Notes: generated by a model from the letters alone, not told the origin. A stretch of DNA of 64,000 nt from Chitinophaga skermanii (GCF_003259335.1 NZ_QLLL01000003.1:124001-188000), one strand, 5' to 3'. Shown: positions 36,673 through 45,937, numbered from the stretch's first letter. Translations and numbers: made by a program.

Positions 36673-37980
36673 ATGCAAAGTCGTGTTTTTGATATGCTGA
36701 AATATATCATACTATTTACTACCTACTTACTCACTGCCTGTACTAAAACCCCGGCCGATCCCAATACACCCAATTTTCCCACTGTAGAAGATTCCTTGGT
36801 AACAACCAAAGGCGCCACTACCGGGGATAAAATTTCCAAGGTGATAGGCCCTGCAGGTGGTACACTATCTACTACCGATGGCCTCGTTAATATCAATATC
36901 CCGGCAGGTGCCCTTACAGCAGCAACGGAAGTTTCAATAACCCCCATTCAAAATACAAATCCCGGCGGCTTAGGTACTGCTTACCGTTTATTACCACACG
37001 GCGAAGTATTTAAACAACCGGTTACGGTATCGTTCAAATATGAGAACATAGTAAACGCTGGTACTTATACGAAAGCTTTGGGTGTAGCTTACCAGGACGA
37101 CCGTAACATTTGGCAATATGTAGGCGCTTCACAAATCAACACCACCAATAAAACGATACAAGTACAAACCACGCATTTCTCCGATTGGACCCTGATGCTG
37201 TGGATGTACCTAACGCCTCAACAAAAAACAATTGGTGTAAAGGAACAAGCTGCCATTAAAGCCGTACGAGTTTTACCCGTAGCTATCGACGCCAGTGGAT
37301 TATTAGTACCATTAGTGCCACCAGGCAAACCGGGTATTCCTGTAGGTAAACAGAAGCCACTCGAAAGCAAGTACATCAAGAAATGGGACCTCAATGGTGC
37401 TGGTGTATTAGAATCGGCGCCCGGTAGTTCGAATGCTACTTACTTAGCACCCAACAACCCACCGAATCAAAACCCGGTAACAGTTAGTTTACAGTTGAAT
37501 GTTACAAGCGCACAAGTGTTTTTATTATCGCATATAACCGTGTTGAACGAGAATTATATCGAGTTCACCGTTAACGGGTCAAAACGCTTATTAGAATGCC
37601 ACGTTGGAAAATTGAAAGAAGGGCATTATGCAGTGGCGCATATAGTAGATGAAACAGGAGAGCAAATCAATTTACATTGGAATGGAGGTGTAGGTACACA
37701 TGCTTACCAATTAAAAGGCAACGGCGGGTTTAATACGATGTTTGAATATTTCCCTGCCGGAAGAAGTTCGGTGTATGGTTCTTTCTATCTCGAAAATCCG
37801 AAAGATAATGAAGTGAAAGCAAGTGGTGGTGGCGTAACAGTTACTGATATGGGAGAGGTAAGTGGTTATGTGGAAGGTACCTTTACAGTGGCGCCCAGCG
37901 GGCAGTTCAACATGGTTGGTCAACAAATTGGAACGAGTGGAGTCACTGGTAAATTCAAAGTAAAGCGAACGTTATTTTAA
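36673..37980 (+). CDS. Lipoprotein with ZU5-like domain
   Basis: 435 residues. The lipobox LLTAC places the lipidated cysteine at residue 23, so it is exported and membrane-anchored. Residues about 50-160 resemble a ZU5-type beta domain: IGPAGGTLSTTDGLVNINIP, AGALTAATEVSITPI, followed by TTHFSDWTLM. The rest is beta-rich and unrecognised, with a GGFNTMFEYFPAGRSSVYGSF stretch. A start at the second methionine (36694) is equally possible. It stands alone between two terminators; function unknown. Confidence 0.82.
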   Translation: MQSRVFDMLKYIILFTTYLLTACTKTPADPNTPNFPTVEDSLVTTKGATTGDKISKVIGPAGGTLSTTDGLVNINIPAGALTAATEVSITPIQNTNPGGLGTAYRLLPHGEVFKQPVTVSFKYENIVNAGTYTKALGVAYQDDRNIWQYVGASQINTTNKTIQVQTTHFSDWTLMLWMYLTPQQKTIGVKEQAAIKAVRVLPVAIDASGLLVPLVPPGKPGIPVGKQKPLESKYIKKWDLNGAGVLESAPGSSNATYLAPNNPPNQNPVTVSLQLNVTSAQVFLLSHITVLNENYIEFTVNGSKRLLECHVGKLKEGHYAVAHIVDETGEQINLHWNGGVGTHAYQLKGNGGFNTMFEYFPAGRSSVYGSFYLENPKDNEVKASGGGVTVTDMGEVSGYVEGTFTVAPSGQFNMVGQQIGTSGVTGKFKVKRTLF

Positions 37981-38231
37981 ATATTTTTTCTTGATGATGA
38001 TGTTAGATGATGGAGGAAATAGTTGGTAGTGTATGGTTGATAATTGGTGGAATGAATACAATCGTTGGTAACAATGCAAGTATACTTTAACGCATACAGA
38101 TCACACGAAAAAAAATCATTATAAAAAAACACTTTGTTTTCAATTTTATTTTGGTAACTTAGCGTTTGAGAAAAATGACCTAATTATTTTTGTTCTTTTT
38201 TCTTCAGCTTACTAACCCATCTTAATATTAT

Positions 38232-38271
38232 AAAAGGCCTTTGAGAAGCAATTTTCAAAGGCCTTTTTTTT
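38232..38271 (+). terminator. Strong hairpin terminator
   Basis: AAAAGGCCTTTGA / TCAAAGGCCTTTT, 13-bp perfect stem, then a T run. Either ends the distant lipoprotein transcript or a small RNA starting near 38165. Confidence 0.8.
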
Positions 38272-38320
38272 GCTTGTTACTTTTTGTTACACCCTTTATG
38301 CTTACATGTTTCATGCACAT

Positions 38321-38348
38321 AAAAAAGCATCCCGTAAGAGATGCTTTT
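38321..38348 (-). terminator. Terminator of the DUF983 gene
   Basis: AAAAGCATC / GATGCTTTT on the minus strand with an eight-base loop and T tract, 18 bases after the stop. Confidence 0.8.
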
Positions 38349-38365
38349 ACATAGCTCCGCGCTTG

Positions 38366-38824
38366 TTACCAAGCATTCTGTAAATCTGCATTCGTTCTAC
38401 CTGTATCTTTCGGAGGTTCTGTTTTGTAGTTCTTGTTGTAGCGTACGAAAAAGCTCAACCATATAGCTCGTGCTAAACGCATAAATAGTGGTTGCATAAT
38501 AAGCAATACCACTGCGTTCACGATTAACCAGTAAATAATGCTGTTATCGTATAAGTCGAATCCAAAGAACACCCAGTATGCAATAAACGTTGCCACACTC
38601 ATGGCCACCGTCATCGCGTATGCTACGTAACTGGCGCCAAAGTAAAATCCTACTTCAATATCAAACGGTTGCTTACACACTTCACACTTATCATTCATCT
38701 GCATCATTTTACGCAGGTTGTAAGGGTTCTTATTTTTGAACATGTCACCACGGCGACAGCGGGGACATTTATTCTTGAATACATATAAAAAGCTGGGCTT
38801 TCTATCTTCCTTAGGCGTAGCCAT
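38366..38824 (-). CDS. DUF983 family membrane protein
   Basis: 152 residues. A zinc-ribbon-like region has CPRC (20-23) and CEVC (47-50). Two hydrophobic helices follow (VAYAMTVAMSVATFIAYWVFF and IIYWLIVNAVVLLIMQPLF). The KCPRCRRGDMF ... YFGASYVAY pattern is the DUF983 signature. Function unknown in the family; it is usually a single-copy inner-membrane protein. The start is six bases from the stop of the AraC regulator gene upstream, so the two are probably co-transcribed. Confidence 0.9.
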   Translation of the reverse strand: MATPKEDRKPSFLYVFKNKCPRCRRGDMFKNKNPYNLRKMMQMNDKCEVCKQPFDIEVGFYFGASYVAYAMTVAMSVATFIAYWVFFGFDLYDNSIIYWLIVNAVVLLIMQPLFMRLARAIWLSFFVRYNKNYKTEPPKDTGRTNADLQNAW

Positions 38825-38830
38825 ATCTTG

Positions 38831-39727
38831 TTATTTTTTTGTGTCGAATTGTTTTTTAAATGTTTCCGGTGTGATGCCGGTATATTTCTTGAAGAACTTC
38901 GTAAAGTACGAATTGTCAATAAAATTCAATTGGTAGGCGATCTCCGAAATACTTTCATCTGCATTCACCAATAATCGTTTTGCTTCAATCAATACACGGT
39001 CACGAATTACCTCGCCGGCCGATTTGCCTAATGCTTCTTTGCACAATGCATTCAAATGGTTTGGCGTGATATACAACAAGGAAGCATAATCTTTCGGCAA
39101 TTTGTATTGCTGGTAATGCCTGTTCACCAACTTCCTAAAGTTTTCTACCACCACTTGGTTTTGATGTTGTAGGGGATGATAACCTTTCACTGTAAAAGCT
39201 TCTCTCCCTAACAAAGCAAACAACGTTTGCAAGTAACTCCTGATCAAATCGATTCCCAGCACATTTTTGCTATGTACTTCTGCTATCACTTGTTCAAACA
39301 CCTGCGCTATTTGTTTAGCTCCCGCAACTGAAAGTTGCAAAACACCATCTTGTGCATTCCCATTAAAAAAAGGAAACCTTTCCAAATAATCTGCATCTAC
39401 TAAGTAATGACGAAAGAAGTCTTCCGAAAAATTCACCACGTATCCATCCACGTTCCCTTCAAATTCCCATCCATGCACCTGTGCCGGCGCCATACAATAT
39501 ATGGTACCCGGTTTCACTTCAAATCGTTCAAAGTCGATCGTAAAGTGTCCTTTACCCTCGGTAAAAAGTACCATATGGTAAAAAGAATGCCGATGCGGCC
39601 AATGCAAAGTAGGATGATCCGCCACATATTTAGCAAACGGCTCCGCCGCTACAGAACCCAGTAAGTAATCAGCACCATTTAAAGCGCAGATATCGTATAC
39701 AGGTATGGTCTTTTTTCCTTTTTGCAT
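38831..39727 (-). CDS. AraC-family transcription regulator
   Basis: 298 residues. The N-terminal part is a cupin-type sensor domain (about 20-120: LHWPHRHSFYHMVLFTEGKGH, CMAPAQVHGWEF). The C-terminal part has the two AraC helix-turn-helix units: YASLLYITPNHLNALCKEALGKS and ISEIAYQLNFIDNSYFTKFFKK, then YTGITPETFKKQF. Likely ligand-responsive activator. It leads into the DUF983 gene. The 354-bp inverted-repeat element lies just upstream. Confidence 0.92.
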   Translation of the reverse strand: MQKGKKTIPVYDICALNGADYLLGSVAAEPFAKYVADHPTLHWPHRHSFYHMVLFTEGKGHFTIDFERFEVKPGTIYCMAPAQVHGWEFEGNVDGYVVNFSEDFFRHYLVDADYLERFPFFNGNAQDGVLQLSVAGAKQIAQVFEQVIAEVHSKNVLGIDLIRSYLQTLFALLGREAFTVKGYHPLQHQNQVVVENFRKLVNRHYQQYKLPKDYASLLYITPNHLNALCKEALGKSAGEVIRDRVLIEAKRLLVNADESISEIAYQLNFIDNSYFTKFFKKYTGITPETFKKQFDTKK

Positions 39728-39816
39728 GATAGAACAAAGGTACAGTGATTAACATAATTATAATTGTGTTATATAACTCTTCAATGGTATTTTTTACAGA
39801 TGTGGTGTACCACATG

Positions 39817-40170
39817 GTGTTACTTTCTTTGCTCGCCAAAGAAAGTAACCAAAGAAAGGCGAAAAACGCGCAGTGAACTGCGTGCGCGTTTTATCGGTTC
39901 TTTGATGGGGCGGTGGGGGTACTGTGCTGCCGGGCATTGTACTGCTACAGCTTGTTTTGATGGGTACGCATACTTGGGTTATTTGCAACATTAAACATAG
40001 CGTTGCAACAAAATATACCCAAACATAACGCGCCAAACAAAGAACCACCGTCCTTCACCACAGTAGCACTAAAGCCAAATCACAGCCCCGATCCAACGGC
40101 CACGAAGTGAATTGGCCGTTGGTCCTCCTTTCTTTGGTTACTTTCTTTGGAGAAGCAAAGAAAGTAACAC
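39817..40170. repeat. 354-bp inverted-repeat element, MITE/REP-like
   Basis: Its ends are about 44-bp imperfect inverted repeats, reading GTTACTTTCTTTGCT...CCAAAGAAAGTAACC and its complement (39817-39859 and 40127-40170). Inside are palindromes AAAACGCGCA/TGCGCGTTTT (39863-39892) and CCAACGGCCA/TGGCCGTTGG (40093-40122), and a GTTCTTTG/CAAAGAAC pair. The whole element can fold on itself. It contains no gene. No clear target-site duplication is visible. It resembles a non-autonomous repeat. Confidence 0.8.
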
Positions 40171-40307
40171 AATAGGATGTTAACTCTTAATAAAACACCG
40201 CCGCCGGCAATTATCACATGGTGAAACGGAAATTTTTATGGTAATTTGTGGGTAACGAGGTTGCGTTGTATTTTGCAGGCAATTTAAAGGATGGATTAAG
40301 TATACTT

Positions 40308-40658
40308 ATGGTCAATTCAATTTTTATAGCCAAGGTTTTAGATGCATTGATTGCTGAAAGTGCCGACAAGGATTTATTAAAGGCGCAATTGCCTTTTATT
40401 ACGGAAGAAGAAACAGATTATACAGGCGTAGGCGTATTCGTAAACTTTTCGCATGAAGAAGAGGCCGAAGCGTTTAAGGCGGAGAGTGGAGCGTTGGAAG
40501 GGGTAACAATTACGTCGCCATTATTGCCAATGGGGGCGAGCGCGATTTTATTTATTACAGATGGAATAATTGATATGTTGGAGATTTTTGCTTTAGATGG
40601 CGAATATCCAATGGAGGAATTATCCGAATTCACGCTCGTTGTTAACCGCTTGCAATAA
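40308..40658 (+). CDS. Hypothetical protein
   Basis: About 116 residues from the ATG at 40308 (MVNSIFIAKVLDALIAESADKD). The frame is open from a GTG 20 codons upstream, but that part is less likely. Small, acidic, cytoplasmic: helical N-terminal part, then beta-rich (TGVGVFVNFSHEEEAEAF, ASAILFITDGIIDMLEIF). Ends in FTLVVNRLQ. No family recognised. Only five bases separate it from the VOC-protein gene, so it is probably co-transcribed. Confidence 0.65.
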   Translation: MVNSIFIAKVLDALIAESADKDLLKAQLPFITEEETDYTGVGVFVNFSHEEEAEAFKAESGALEGVTITSPLLPMGASAILFITDGIIDMLEIFALDGEYPMEELSEFTLVVNRLQ

Positions 40659-40663
40659 CCTTT

Positions 40664-41008
40664 ATGATCCAATTACAGTACATTGTACTTCGAACGAATC
40701 AACTGCATGCACAAGCTACGTTTTATACGCAGCTTGGGTTGCAACTTGAATATCGTCAACATGGGAATGGAGCGCTTCATTACGCTTCCAAGTCAAACCC
40801 ATTCTTCCAAATTCACCCTTTGTTGCCCAATATGCAAGTCGATAAGTCTACACGGTTGGGGTTCTTTGTCTCCAATCTCGATGAACTCGTGAAACAGCTG
40901 GTCATAAAAGGACGCACCATTGTGCAAGGTCCCAAACACCTTCCTTGGGGCTATTCGGCCATCGTAGAAGATCTCGACGGCCGCCAAGTAGAGCTCACGC
41001 AACGGTAG
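40664..41008 (+). CDS. VOC family protein (glyoxalase/bleomycin-resistance fold)
   Basis: 114 residues, cytoplasmic. The vicinal-oxygen-chelate plan is visible: IVLRTNQLHAQATFYTQLGLQLEYRQHGNG at the N-terminus and the closing AIVEDLDGRQVELTQR. The metal residues cannot be fixed from one sequence. Typical single-domain length. Probable binding or lyase-type activity on a small molecule; substrate unknown. Preceded closely by a small hypothetical gene and convergent with the GNAT gene. Confidence 0.85.
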   Translation: MIQLQYIVLRTNQLHAQATFYTQLGLQLEYRQHGNGALHYASKSNPFFQIHPLLPNMQVDKSTRLGFFVSNLDELVKQLVIKGRTIVQGPKHLPWGYSAIVEDLDGRQVELTQR

Positions 41009-41013
41009 TATTG

Positions 41014-41502
41014 CTACAATTCCTTGATCATCCAAATATCACAGCCATTATGCCCGGTGTTGCCCATAGGCCCGGGTAAATAGGCAAACCCAAACTTCTC
41101 ATATATACCAATGGCATTCGCCAATTCCGGTAAAGTTTCTAAATAACAATGTGTATACCCCTGCGCTTTTGCAAAGGCTAAACAGCGCTCAATCGCTTGC
41201 CGTGCTATACCCATGCCCCGGTAAGTGGGCAGCAAAAACACTTTCTGCAATTCACATACTTTGCCATCACCTTCACCCTGCAACACGTTTATACCGGCAC
41301 CACCGGCAACCTGGCCTCCTACAACGGCAACAAAATAATGTGCCCCCGGCGATTGGTATTGCTCATAAATAAAATCCGTTTCCGGGTCGGAAAAGGCCGT
41401 ACCCTGTTTGGCGGCGTTGTGCTCTATTAAAACAGACCGGATAATGTGCGCCAACGCCGGATTGTCGGCAGGTTCTATGCTTCTAAATTGTACAGTCGAC
41501 AT
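41014..41502 (-). CDS. GNAT N-acetyltransferase
   Basis: About 162 residues starting at MSTVQFRSIEPADNPALAHI. The frame extends 19 codons upstream (41559), but the protein similarity begins at the inner start. Acetyl-CoA site is LQKVFLLPTYRGMGIARQAIERCLAFA (RGMGIA motif). The later YTHCYLETLPELANAIGIYEKFGF is the usual GNAT end. Substrate unknown. Convergent with the VOC gene, with five bases between the stops. Confidence 0.87.
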   Translation of the reverse strand: MSTVQFRSIEPADNPALAHIIRSVLIEHNAAKQGTAFSDPETDFIYEQYQSPGAHYFVAVVGGQVAGGAGINVLQGEGDGKVCELQKVFLLPTYRGMGIARQAIERCLAFAKAQGYTHCYLETLPELANAIGIYEKFGFAYLPGPMGNTGHNGCDIWMIKEL

Positions 41503-41678
41503 AACAAATTCCTCGCAAAATATTTTCGAGCGATGAAAATAATGAATTTTTAACTGCACATACGGTGAACTTTTTGAACCATTCCCTCGTTATACAATTC
41601 AATCATACGCCATATCTAAGCACTAGCACAAATTAGGACCTTCAAAAACCTTGGTTTTATTCGATTAAAATCCTTTGT

Positions 41679-42482
41679 ATGAAAGTCCTAAGATTATTCA
41701 CTAGCGGATTAGTTCTACTAGCATCGCAGCATGTATTTGCACAACAAGAACAAAGTAAGAGTAGTGCACAAGAACTGGCGAATAAACTCGCCAACCCGGT
41801 CGCTAGCTTAATTAGCGTCCCTTTTCAGAACAACGTCGATTGGGGAATCGGTCCACTAGAAGGCTCTAAATACACGCTTAATTTTCAGCCGGTCATTCCC
41901 ATCAAATTATCCAAATCACTGAATTTAATCACCCGGTATATTTTACCGATCATCGATCAATATAACATTACAGGACAAGGAGAACACCAATTCGGGCTCA
42001 GTGACGCCACGGTGAGTGCATTCTTTGCACCCGCTAACCCGAAAAACGGTTTCATCTGGGGTGTTGGCCCGGCATTGTTGATTCCTACAGGAACCCAAGC
42101 CGCCCTCTCCACGAAGAAATGGGGTGCTGGTCCTACCGTGTTATTGCTCAAACAAGGAAAAGCTAATACAGTTGGCTTTTTAGCAAACCAAATTTGGTCG
42201 TATGCCGGTGATGAAAATCGTAGCGCCGTAAACCAGTTATTCGCTCAACCTTTTTATACGCATAACTGGCCAACAGGAGCAGGGGTAGGTGTAAATGCAG
42301 AAATGACGTTCGATTGGCAACATAAAAACACCACCGCCTTCTTAAATCCTACTGCTTCGGGTGTTACAAAGTTGGGAAAGCAACCCATCCAGTTTGCAGT
42401 AGGCCCTAGGATACCGGTATTAGGACCGCGCGAGTCGAAGGCTGATTTTGGATTGAGAGGTGTGTTGATCTTCGTTTTTTAG
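41679..42482 (+). CDS. Outer-membrane beta-barrel protein (transporter/phenol-MetA-degradation type)
   Basis: 267 residues with signal peptide MKVLRLFTSGLVLLASQHVFAQ. The rest is barrel-like: NQNVDWGIGPLEG-type turns, SLNLITRYILPIIDQYNI, GIWGVGPALLIPTGTQ-like segments, ending in the terminal strand GLRGVLIFVF, which has the phenylalanine expected for barrel assembly. Such proteins are often annotated as transporter or neuromedin U. Role unknown. Transcription ends at the hairpin at 42516-42548. Confidence 0.8.
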   Translation: MKVLRLFTSGLVLLASQHVFAQQEQSKSSAQELANKLANPVASLISVPFQNNVDWGIGPLEGSKYTLNFQPVIPIKLSKSLNLITRYILPIIDQYNITGQGEHQFGLSDATVSAFFAPANPKNGFIWGVGPALLIPTGTQAALSTKKWGAGPTVLLLKQGKANTVGFLANQIWSYAGDENRSAVNQLFAQPFYTHNWPTGAGVGVNAEMTFDWQHKNTTAFLNPTASGVTKLGKQPIQFAVGPRIPVLGPRESKADFGLRGVLIFVF

Positions 42483-42515
42483 CATAGTTGATGTATCAAT
42501 TATATTTCGGTAAAG

Positions 42516-42548
42516 AAAAACGTCCCTATTTACTAGGGACGTTTTTTT
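42516..42548. terminator. Bidirectional terminator
   Basis: AAAAACGTCCCTA / TAGGGACGTTTTT, perfect 13-bp stem with a five-base loop and runs of A and T on the two sides. Serves both converging genes. Confidence 0.9.
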
Positions 42549-42552
42549 ATGT

Positions 42553-43620
42553 CTATTCTTTATCTTTTACACATCTAAACCCAATATGCGAAGCCCCCGA
42601 ATCGTAGGCCGTGCCTCGCCTGGCGCTAGGTCGGTAGTTTACACAATAATCTTCCGCGCATAAAAACGAGCCACCTTTTGTTACCCGTTCAATCGCGTAC
42701 ATATTAGCGGTATGGGTGGCTGAAGGACCTTGCGGGTTGTCTTGCATTACTTTTTTATCAATATGCTTATATGCATCCGCATCAAAATAATCCGATGTCC
42801 ATTCCCATACATTGCCAATCATATCGTATAAACCGTAGTTATTAGGTGGATAAATCGCTACAGGGGCAGTGCCTTTGTAACCATCGTCGGCCGTATTTCT
42901 ATAAGGGAAACTACCTTGGTATGTATTGGCCATAAAGCGATTGTGTGGTTTGAATTGATCGCCCCAAGCATACCGTTTCTCTACTAAACCGCCTCGCGCA
43001 GCAAATTCCCATTCAGCTTCTGTAGGTAAGCGTTTACCGGCCCATTTAGCATACGCCATAGCATCGTCGTAGGCAACATGTACTACCGGGTGATCCCATA
43101 GCCCGTCGAGTGTACTACCGGGGCCTTTAGGATGTTGCCAATCTGCCCCCGGCGTCCATTGCCACCATTGTGAAATATCGTCGGTGGAAACGGGGGTGGA
43201 GGGGGGAGAGAAAACGAGTGAACCCGGTACTAGCAATTCATCGGCTGGTTTGGGTGTACCAGGAGGTAATTGCTTTTTCAATTCTTCCCAATCGGGCTTG
43301 CGTTCCGCAATAGTGACGTAACCGGTTGCTTCTACGAATGTTTTGAATTGTTTGTTGGTCACCTCTGTCGTGTCCATGTAAAAGCCATGTACTTTAACAG
43401 GATGTGCGGGCCTTTCGGGTTCGTAAGAAGATTTATCATCTGTGCCCATTGTAAATTCACCCCCTTCAATCCATGCCATGTTTTGCGTAGCATTCGGAGG
43501 TGGAGTAGGCGCAACAGCCGCAGCCGCGGCGTCTACGGGTGCTTGTTTGGTCGTTGCATTTGTTTGACAGGCGTGTAAAGCTACTGTGCATATAGCCAGT
43601 AGCGCGGTGATTTTAAACAT
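42553..43620 (-). CDS. Formylglycine-generating enzyme family lipoprotein
   Basis: 355 residues with a lipobox-like ALHAC near residue 18, so exported. The SUMF1 fold is complete: WIEGGEFTMGTDDKSSYEPE, FYMDTTEVTNKQF, RLPTEAEWEFAARGG, NVWEWTSDYF and ERVTKGGSFLCAEDYCVNYR. Both cysteines of the catalytic pair are present (C321 and C326), which most SUMF1-fold relatives lack. It can therefore be a true enzyme turning a Cys of a sulfatase into formylglycine. No sulfatase gene is in the window. It follows the HAD phosphatase gene by 12 bases on the same strand. Confidence 0.9.
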   Translation of the reverse strand: MFKITALLAICTVALHACQTNATTKQAPVDAAAAAVAPTPPPNATQNMAWIEGGEFTMGTDDKSSYEPERPAHPVKVHGFYMDTTEVTNKQFKTFVEATGYVTIAERKPDWEELKKQLPPGTPKPADELLVPGSLVFSPPSTPVSTDDISQWWQWTPGADWQHPKGPGSTLDGLWDHPVVHVAYDDAMAYAKWAGKRLPTEAEWEFAARGGLVEKRYAWGDQFKPHNRFMANTYQGSFPYRNTADDGYKGTAPVAIYPPNNYGLYDMIGNVWEWTSDYFDADAYKHIDKKVMQDNPQGPSATHTANMYAIERVTKGGSFLCAEDYCVNYRPSARRGTAYDSGASHIGFRCVKDKE

Positions 43621-43632
43621 GGCAATACTTTT

Positions 43633-44655
43633 TTAGTAAATAGTTTTCCAATCGTTTTTCATATCTACCACAACCCAACCACGCTTAGGAGCTTCGTCTA
43701 ATGCTTTATCTAACTTGCCTACAGCGGTGTTGCGATCGTATGCCCATTCTCGTTCTGCATCTGTATGATGGATAATAACACCTAAACGCAAGCCTGGTTC
43801 GCCAACAGTAGTATATTGTAACATTTGTAAATCGCCATCGGAATTACCAAAGGCTGCAATAGGCTTCTTCCCAATGAATTTCGCAATGCCTACCGGTTTA
43901 CCGGGTCCATCATCAATAAAATCGACCGCGGCTTGGCGAATCAATACCGGTGTGTCATTCCGCATTTCGAAAACTAGTTTGAGAGAACTGCCTACTACGT
44001 TTGATTTGGGAATACCGTATGTTTTATATGTCCACGGCCGCATAAAATCAATGCCACCACCCGAAACAATGTAGCATTTGAATTGGTGTTGCTGTAAATA
44101 CTTCACCAGTTCTTTCATGGGTTTGAAGGTGAGTTGTGTATACGGTACTTGCTTGGTAGGATGTTTCGCTGTGTCGATCCATTGGGTAACAATTTGTTCG
44201 AACTGGTCGGTGGTCATACCGGCATGAGAAGCCATCATTACTTCTACAATACCCTTTTCCCCGGCGGCTTGTACAGCGGCCATATCGCCTGTTAAGATAC
44301 CTTTAAATGGCTGTTCGTTTTGCCAGTTGGGGTTTTGCGGGGCGAGCGATTTAATACGATCTAAAGCGAAATAACCTTGGAAGTAAAACGGGTGTTCCGA
44401 CCATAGTGTACCATCATTATCGAATACGGCAATGCGATCGGCAGGTTTCACATAATTGGGATCATTAGGATCGGTTACGGCATCAATAAACTGCATAATT
44501 TTTGTGCGGGCAGTACTTTCATTCCAGCCAGATAATACTGTATCAATATTTGCCAACGCTTCATTTTCTTCTAGTACGGTAGTGCCTTTGGGACTGGGAT
44601 TATTTTTACAGGCTACCAACAATATGAGTAGTAATACATAGATGTTCCATTTCAT
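43633..44655 (-). CDS. HAD-superfamily hydrolase, lipoprotein
   Basis: About 340 residues from MKWNIYVLLLILLVACKNN, where LVAC is a lipobox with Cys16. A frame open 18 codons upstream is less likely. HAD motifs: DNDGT at 79-83 (nucleophile D79, acid/base D81), IVSGGG at the second motif, and GNSDGDLQM for the acidic motif. The group is the phosphoserine-phosphatase-like HAD family seen in periplasm-facing Bacteroidota proteins. Likely phosphatase of unknown substrate. Same operon as the FGE-like gene. Confidence 0.87.
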   Translation of the reverse strand: MKWNIYVLLLILLVACKNNPSPKGTTVLEENEALANIDTVLSGWNESTARTKIMQFIDAVTDPNDPNYVKPADRIAVFDNDGTLWSEHPFYFQGYFALDRIKSLAPQNPNWQNEQPFKGILTGDMAAVQAAGEKGIVEVMMASHAGMTTDQFEQIVTQWIDTAKHPTKQVPYTQLTFKPMKELVKYLQQHQFKCYIVSGGGIDFMRPWTYKTYGIPKSNVVGSSLKLVFEMRNDTPVLIRQAAVDFIDDGPGKPVGIAKFIGKKPIAAFGNSDGDLQMLQYTTVGEPGLRLGVIIHHTDAEREWAYDRNTAVGKLDKALDEAPKRGWVVVDMKNDWKTIY

Positions 44656-45028
44656 ATGCGAAGAGTTTTTTGTAGGATGAGAAAATGGTGAAATCATTTG
44701 TGCAAGCACAAACTGAATACTAGCTGAAAAGCAATAGGGGAAAGTGTTGTATGTATTGCATAATCGAGATGTTTACATGGTAATAATATTCGCTGGGTGC
44801 GATGAGATGCTCGATTATGCTTAGGAATGATGCTATATGCAAATTAAGTGTTTCATAGTTGGCAAAAAAATATTTTCATTTTTCGCAACAATCATTGGTC
44901 AACCTTGTTAGTATTTGCAAGCCGGGTAACATAAGCCCCGCCATAAAACCCACTCCTTCGCATAAGCACATCAATTAGCCGCACATCATCTTTTCTAATT
45001 CGAAACACGATAATCTCAAATATCTACT
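44656..45028. other. Divergent intergenic region
   Basis: Between the HAD gene (minus) and the gene at 45029 (plus). I see no strong consensus promoter, and no gene or hairpin of note in it. Confidence 0.4.
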
Positions 45029-45529
45029 ATGAAAAAGATGACGCTCGCAGGCCTCTTCCTATTATGGCTCCTTCCTTCGGCACTACATGCACAAGTGAAT
45101 AATGACGATCTAAAAATCGTACAAGCTGTGTGGGGGAAAGACAAGAAAGAAATTATCACGAAATACATGGCCCTAGATGATAATCAAAGCAAAGCTTTCT
45201 GGCCCGTATACGATGCCTACGAGAAAGATCGTCAAAAGCTAGCCGGTAACCGCATCAAGATCTTACAAGAGTATGCGCAAAATTATAACGACCTAAACGA
45301 CGATCGCATTACCGATTTGGCAGAGCGTACGATTAATAACGATGTGGAATACGATATGCTGCATAAAAAGTATTTCCATAAAATAGCAAAAGCTGTAGGA
45401 GCAAGGAATGCAGCGAAGTTTTTACAATTGGAAAGCTATATCCAAAACGAAGTAAAATCTTCTATTCAAAATCAATTACCCTTCATCGACGAATTAAGTA
45501 AAACCCAACAAACTGCTTCGGCTAATTAA
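45029..45529 (+). CDS. Secreted helical protein, paralogue of 51648-52175
   Basis: 166 residues. Signal peptide MKKMTLAGLFLLWLLPSALHAQ, the remainder predominantly helical and charged. The block ITKYMALDDNQSKAFWPVYDAYEKDRQKL, then ARNAAKFLQLESYIQNEV and the ending LPFIDELSK, correspond in order to the second paralogue (SDYLDITPTEQSKFIDEIIAY, SRAAKFFQLDNYLE, LPFIKELES). Length and helical character recall Spy/CpxP-type periplasmic chaperones or stress proteins, but no conserved LTxxQ motif is visible. Single gene followed by a long gene-free region. Confidence 0.82.
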   Translation: MKKMTLAGLFLLWLLPSALHAQVNNDDLKIVQAVWGKDKKEIITKYMALDDNQSKAFWPVYDAYEKDRQKLAGNRIKILQEYAQNYNDLNDDRITDLAERTINNDVEYDMLHKKYFHKIAKAVGARNAAKFLQLESYIQNEVKSSIQNQLPFIDELSKTQQTASAN

Positions 45530-45937
45530 TAAACGCTAATTAATAAACATTACGTTGCTTCACTGTACACCTAAGCATTGTTCATACACAGTGACGTTTT
45601 CAATTGAGCAAACAGCATCAATTGCATCGCCTTTCATAGATACAACGCTTAGATTACGGCAGAAGCGGTTCGGAGAATCAATGACAGTAATGGCTGTATC
45701 ATGCAGGCCGGGCCGTTTTTCTGCCATTGAATAAGGAGTGATTGATTTCACAGATCATTACACGCATTTACACGCTTGTTGATAAAAAATATTAAAGTTT
45801 ATATATGCTAGAATTGTACAGCCATAATTTGGACAAAGTGAAACAGTGAAACGTTTTACCCGCTGTCGTGATTCATTACCTGTAAGCATCACCGCCTTTA
45901 CAATACTATAGGCGTGTAATCTATAGGCGATGAATAC

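Larger units (their letters stand above)
37981..38365. other. Intergenic region with two terminator hairpins and a possible small RNA
   Basis: About 260 bases separate the lipoprotein stop from the first hairpin. A promoter-like TTTG, 18-base spacer, TAACTTAG precedes it. See the separate entries for the hairpins. No protein-coding frame found. Confidence 0.4.

Noticed and set aside
45560..45751. 63-codon minus-strand frame
   Set aside because: No signal peptide, domain or neighbour context; length is within chance for this composition.
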